From the NCBI RefSeq assembly GCF_025210605.1, contig NZ_JAOARI010000015.1, positions 1 to 37,014 on the forward strand: a DNA stretch of 37,014 nt. Reading direction: 5' to 3'. Shown piece by piece: positions 34,073-37,014 of this stretch; the first letter of the stretch is position 1, and each line of letters starts with the position of its first letter. The position numbers and the translations under genes are program-made. This DNA is from Halodesulfovibrio sp. GTDB taxonomy: Bacteria > Desulfobacterota > Desulfovibrionia > Desulfovibrionales > Desulfovibrionaceae. The notes beneath the pieces were generated by a model. That model was not told the DNA's origin, ran no database searches, and was given only the letters and a program-made list of their open reading frames with translations.

Positions 34073-34102
34073 TTGAAAACAATTCCTGTTAAGTGCTACC
34101 AT
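34073..34102 (+). promoter_or_regulatory. possible promoter of the rhodanese operon
   Basis: TTGAAA (34073-34078) is followed after 18 bases by TACCAT (34097-34102), about 25 bases before the start codon. Confidence 0.35.
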
Positions 34103-34126
34103 ACTAGATACTAAAGGGAGGTTACA

Positions 34127-34954
34127 ATGCGCTGGAAACAATTCCTCACACCAGTTGAGTCCATATCAACTGAAAACGCCCTTACTATGTTAGGTGCAGA
34201 TGACTCTATTCAACTTGTAGATGTTCGGCAGCCTGCTGAGTATGACGACGGGCACATCGCCGGAGCCAAGCATATTCCGCTTGGTGAACTGCTGGATAGA
34301 GCCAATGAACTGGATAAAGAAAAGCCCGTTATGGTCTATTGCGCTGTCGGAGGGCGAAGTCGCGTTGCTGCACAGCTTCTTTCCGGTAACGAGTTCAACA
34401 CAGTATACAATCTTACTGGCGGGTTTAACATCTGGGAAGGTTGGGAAAGCATTGGCGACTACGAACAGGGGCTGGAACTCTTCAACGGACTTGAGTCACT
34501 GGAAGAATTTCTCATTGTGGCTTACCGGATGGAGCTTGCGTTGGGAGAATTTTACACAGACATGTCCAAGCGTGTTGCAAATCAAGAAGCAGCCTCTCTT
34601 TTTGCTAAACTTGCAGCCATTGAAGCAAAGCACAAAACAAATATTATTGCGCAGTATACTGACATCACGAAAAAAGAATTCCCAAATAACATCGACATTG
34701 ACGGTGCTTTTGAAGGCGGTTTGACGACTGCTGAATATATTTCCCGCCTCGGCACTGACATGGAAAAACCACTGGACATTATTGATTTTGCCATGTCCGT
34801 AGAAGGGCAGGCAATGGACTTGTATATCCGTGCAGCAGAAAAAGCACCGGATGAGCAAACTAAAAAAGCGTTGCTACAAATCGCTTCTGAAGAAAAAGCT
34901 CATCTTAACAGCCTCGCTGCTGTTTTGGATTCTCTGTACGCATCACAGAGATAA
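34127..34954 (+). CDS. rhodanese / rubrerythrin-like ferritin fusion protein
   Basis: This 275-residue protein joins two domains. Residues about 10-115 form a rhodanese with VDVRQPAEYDDGHIAGA and the active loop YCAVGGRSR (Cys72). Residues about 125-272 form a four-helix ferritin-like domain with acidic and histidine residues placed for a di-iron site: ALGEFYTDM, AAIEAKHK, SVEGQAMDLYIRAAE and SEEKAHL. Rhodaneses handle sulfane sulfur; rubrerythrin-like domains reduce peroxide. It lies 11 bases upstream of an FAD oxidoreductase, so the pair probably forms one unit in sulfur or oxidative-stress metabolism. GGGAGG precedes the ATG. Confidence 0.9.
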   Translation: MRWKQFLTPVESISTENALTMLGADDSIQLVDVRQPAEYDDGHIAGAKHIPLGELLDRANELDKEKPVMVYCAVGGRSRVAAQLLSGNEFNTVYNLTGGFNIWEGWESIGDYEQGLELFNGLESLEEFLIVAYRMELALGEFYTDMSKRVANQEAASLFAKLAAIEAKHKTNIIAQYTDITKKEFPNNIDIDGAFEGGLTTAEYISRLGTDMEKPLDIIDFAMSVEGQAMDLYIRAAEKAPDEQTKKALLQIASEEKAHLNSLAAVLDSLYASQR

Positions 34955-34965
34955 AGGAGTTAGTT

Positions 34966-36078
34966 ATGGCAAAACTGGCACTCGTTGGCGCAGGACACGC
35001 CCACATGACTCTGATGACCAACATCAAACAATGCGTAGAACAAGGTCACACCGTCGATGTTATTGGTCCCGGCGAACGGCATTACTACTCCGGCATGGGA
35101 CCCGGAATGCTTGGCGGTTCGTACTCACCTAAAGAAATCAGTTTCCCTGTTCAGCGCATGTGTGAAGAACAAGGTGCTACTTTCCATGTAGACAGTTGCG
35201 TAGGGATTGATCCTGAACAACAAGTCATCACACTACAGTCCGGTAAAAAACTGGAATACGATGTTGCGTCTTTCAACACGGGTAGCTCTATCATCGATGA
35301 TCTGGTTAAACCGGATTCTAAGGATATCTACACAGTAAAACCTATTGAAAAATTACTGGAAGGACGCAACCGTATTTTCGAATTAGCTTCAAAAGATCAC
35401 CTGAACATAGGTGTCGTCGGTGGCGGTCCCGCCGGAGTCGAGGTGGCAGGAAATGCACTTGCCGCTGCTAAAGAAGCTGGTGCAAAGGCAACGGTACGTC
35501 TGTATCACGGAAAAAGTTTTATGAAGCAGACCCCCGAAAAAGTACGCAAGCAAGTACGAAGCGTTTTAGAAAAGCACGGCGTGCAGTTTGTGGGTGGGGA
35601 GTATGTTTCAGAAGTAACAACGTGCAAAGTGACACTTGCTGATGGCACAACATACGATGATGACATTATATTCATCGCCATGGGTGTGCGCCCACGTCCT
35701 CTTTTTGAACCCTCCGGCATCCCGTATGGAAAAGATGGCGGTTTGCTCGTAAACAAATATCTGCAAAACACAAAATACAACAACATCTTCGGCGGCGGGG
35801 ATTGCATCTGGTACGAACCGCAACCACTCGATAAAGTTGGTGTCTATGCAGTACGACAAAATCAGGTGCTCAACGACAATGTTATTGCAAAGCTGAACAA
35901 TGAACCCCTGAAAGAATTCAGCCCCGGTGGAGACTATCTCTTAATCTACAACACTGGTGAAAATACTGGCGTGCTGCACAAATTCGGCATCAGTTTTAAT
36001 GGAAAACCTGCTTTTGTCATCAAAGATTACATTGATTCAAAATTCATAGACAAATTCAAGCCGGATTATGACAAATAA
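34966..36078 (+). CDS. FAD-dependent pyridine nucleotide-disulfide family oxidoreductase (NDH-2/SQR-like)
   Basis: This 370-residue protein has two dinucleotide-binding folds: LALVGAGHAHM at the N-terminus for FAD and IGVVGGGPAGVEVAGNAL (about 145-163) for NAD(P)H. The late GGGDCIWYEPQPLDKVGVYAVRQ segment is the second FAD contact. This family includes type II NADH dehydrogenases, sulfide:quinone oxidoreductases and selenide-associated reductases with the GAGHAH start. No SQR redox Cys pair is obvious. AAGGAG precedes the ATG. It is co-transcribed with the rhodanese-ferritin fusion and may supply its electrons, which is inference. Confidence 0.88.
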   Translation: MAKLALVGAGHAHMTLMTNIKQCVEQGHTVDVIGPGERHYYSGMGPGMLGGSYSPKEISFPVQRMCEEQGATFHVDSCVGIDPEQQVITLQSGKKLEYDVASFNTGSSIIDDLVKPDSKDIYTVKPIEKLLEGRNRIFELASKDHLNIGVVGGGPAGVEVAGNALAAAKEAGAKATVRLYHGKSFMKQTPEKVRKQVRSVLEKHGVQFVGGEYVSEVTTCKVTLADGTTYDDDIIFIAMGVRPRPLFEPSGIPYGKDGGLLVNKYLQNTKYNNIFGGGDCIWYEPQPLDKVGVYAVRQNQVLNDNVIAKLNNEPLKEFSPGGDYLLIYNTGENTGVLHKFGISFNGKPAFVIKDYIDSKFIDKFKPDYDK

Positions 36079-36083
36079 AACAA

Positions 36084-36117
36084 AACCTCCCAAGATTGCA
36101 GTGCAACTTGGGAGGTA
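36084..36117. terminator. bidirectional terminator
   Basis: ACCTCCCAAG and CTTGGGAGGT form a 10-bp stem between convergent genes. The minus-strand side runs into TTTTGTTTTATT and is the stronger direction; the plus-strand side has AAAATTTTC. Confidence 0.8.
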
Positions 36118-36125
36118 AAATTTTC

Positions 36126-36335
36126 TTACACCAATTGAAAATGATCCGGTAAACAATGGTGGCATCCATTTGCATTCGGATACTTCTTTTTCGCAGATTC
36201 CAAAGCTTTTTCAGGTGTGGGAAATTCGCCGATGGAGTACAGTTGGTCTTGAGGCGGACACCATTCACAACCTTCTTTATGAACTTCATGGTCACCGCTT
36301 GCCATCTTTTTTTTATGAACATGGTACTTCTGCAT
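36126..36335 (-). CDS. small Cys/His-rich protein, putative metal binder
   Basis: This 69-residue protein starts at ATG 36335, preceded by a strong GAGGAGGAG; longer starts are unlikely. It has HVHKKK, then HKEGCEWCPP and NGCHHCLPDHF, giving two CxxC pairs plus histidines, so a zinc site is plausible. The middle YSIGEFPTPEKALESAKKKYPNA pattern is seen in small proteins of sulfate reducers and related bacteria. Its function is unknown. Confidence 0.75.
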   Translation of the reverse strand: MQKYHVHKKKMASGDHEVHKEGCEWCPPQDQLYSIGEFPTPEKALESAKKKYPNANGCHHCLPDHFQLV

Positions 36336-36549
36336 ACGCTCCTCCTCATAGCCCTGTGACGTTTTCAACAACACAGCCATCAGTAAGATTCTCTGCCGGT
36401 GCCAAGTGTTTTCTGCCCGCAGGGGGAATTCCTGCTGCCACCATACCGATTATTCAAACTTATACTCTTATAATCACATATACCGAACATCAAAGCACAG
36501 TGCAAACACGGTTTCTTAACAAGAATTCAAGCGCGTAATAATGCTGTAA

Positions 36550-36795
36550 CTACAAGCTACGCCTGTTCTTATTTTCAAATAGTACTGAACTATTCTTATG
36601 TGTCCACTCCTGCTGAAACGTACCATCTTCCTTTTCAATTATGATCTGCGCCGGAGCAGAGGCACTCGCGAGCTTTCGGGCAACGCGAACACCTTCCTGC
36701 TGCGTTGTGCATACATGACACGCTACATCCTGACCTTCTTTTTTTACTTTCCATTTATCGCCATGGGGACGAACAAAAAAAGTAGCTCGTTTCAT
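36550..36795 (-). CDS. DUF2188 (YegP-like) small protein
   Basis: This 81-residue protein fits the DUF2188 fold: FFVRPHGDKWKVKKEGQD, then QQEGVRVARKLASAS and IIIEKEDGTFQQEWTH. Its function is unknown. ATG 36795 follows AGGAG at five bases. It may be a single-gene unit. Confidence 0.8.
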   Translation of the reverse strand: MKRATFFVRPHGDKWKVKKEGQDVACHVCTTQQEGVRVARKLASASAPAQIIIEKEDGTFQQEWTHKNSSVLFENKNRRSL

Positions 36796-36880
36796 CACTG
36801 CTCCTTGTATCTACAACTGGCTTTCATTGTAGCACAGGAAACGCTTTCTCTTCCAGTTTGAAAAAAGTCCATAAAAATAC

Positions 36881-36945
36881 CATGTCGGCCTCCGGATTAA
36901 ATTATGGCATGGTGCCTAAAAAGCGAATCACAGGAGGCCGACATG
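36881..36945 (+). promoter_or_regulatory. inverted repeat burying the start region of the last gene
   Basis: CATGTCGGCCTCC (36881-36893) is the exact complement of GGAGGCCGACATG (36933-36945), which includes the Shine-Dalgarno and the start codon. A smaller GGCA/TGCC hairpin (about 36907-36917) sits in the loop. This mirrors the leader of the IS481 transposase at 22289-22357. Confidence 0.7.
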
Positions 36946-37014
36946 GCGAAGCTTACCGTATCATCAATCTATCGGTTCTTGGAAGGGTTTGATAATCTTC
37001 AAATCAACGTGGGA
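36943..37014 (+). CDS. start of a probable mobile-element gene (partial)
   Basis: Twenty-four codons of an open frame run off the window, beginning MAKLTVSSIYRFLEGFDN. The buried ribosome binding site and AT-rich approach are typical of insertion sequences, so a transposase is likely, but the piece is too short to name a family. Confidence 0.5.
   Translation, partial: MAKLTVSSIYRFLEGFDNLQINVG

Overview
The window looks like a chromosomal segment of a marine sulfate-reducing member of the Desulfovibrionales, possibly Halodesulfovibrio-like. The reasons are a Deltaproteobacteria-type 16S 5' end at the left edge, moderate base composition, and a gene set of a DISM-type hybrid kinase, rhodanese/rubrerythrin-like protein, 1-Cys peroxiredoxin and PAS-GGDEF protein. 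The genus is inferred from the gene set and a very short piece of 16S; it was not searched.

Layout. 1-310: 5' end of a 16S rRNA gene leaving to the left, with its leader, a boxA-like element and an rrn-type promoter. 601-5366 (+): a membrane-anchored TPR protein, a large hybrid histidine kinase whose receiver and Hpt domains appear degenerate, and a TetR regulator. 5468-5953 (-): a stand-alone FCD (GntR ligand-binding) domain. 6178-15775 (-): eleven tightly packed, intact genes forming a short-tailed (T7/BPP-1-type) virion block, in T7 order: gp7.3-like protein, portal, Bbp19-like protein, scaffold, major capsid protein, Bbp16-like cement, tail adaptor, nozzle, gp13-like GNAT, gp14-like and gp15-like internal proteins. 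16219-19408: two ordinary cell genes, an M23 peptidase (+) and an AGCS sodium:amino-acid symporter (-). 19853-21938 (-): the large terminase plus an overlapping GNAT-like gene, separated from the virion block by those two cell genes. 22252-23447: an IS481-type insertion sequence. 23493-27706 (-): a sugar ABC transporter with a GH4 glycosidase. 28064-36795: a secreted protein, an XRE regulator, a P2-type cation ATPase, a PAS-GGDEF protein with a GGGEF motif, a peroxiredoxin, a rhodanese-ferritin fusion operon with an FAD oxidoreductase, and two small proteins. 36881-37014: the start of a second mobile-element-like gene.

The most interesting reading is that the virion block plus the displaced terminase is not an ordinary prophage. 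No integrase, repressor, replication, holin, tail-fibre or small-terminase gene is visible, host genes sit inside the set, and all the virion genes are open. This is the pattern expected of a gene transfer agent. A short-tailed GTA called Dd1 has been described physiologically in Desulfovibrio desulfuricans, so a Dd1-type podovirus-like GTA is a reasonable hypothesis. A structured RNA leader and a minus-strand terminator lie just upstream of the virion operon and may control it.

A second recurring theme is that two unrelated mobile-element genes (22358 and 36943) both have their ribosome binding site buried in a long perfect inverted repeat with a nested small hairpin.
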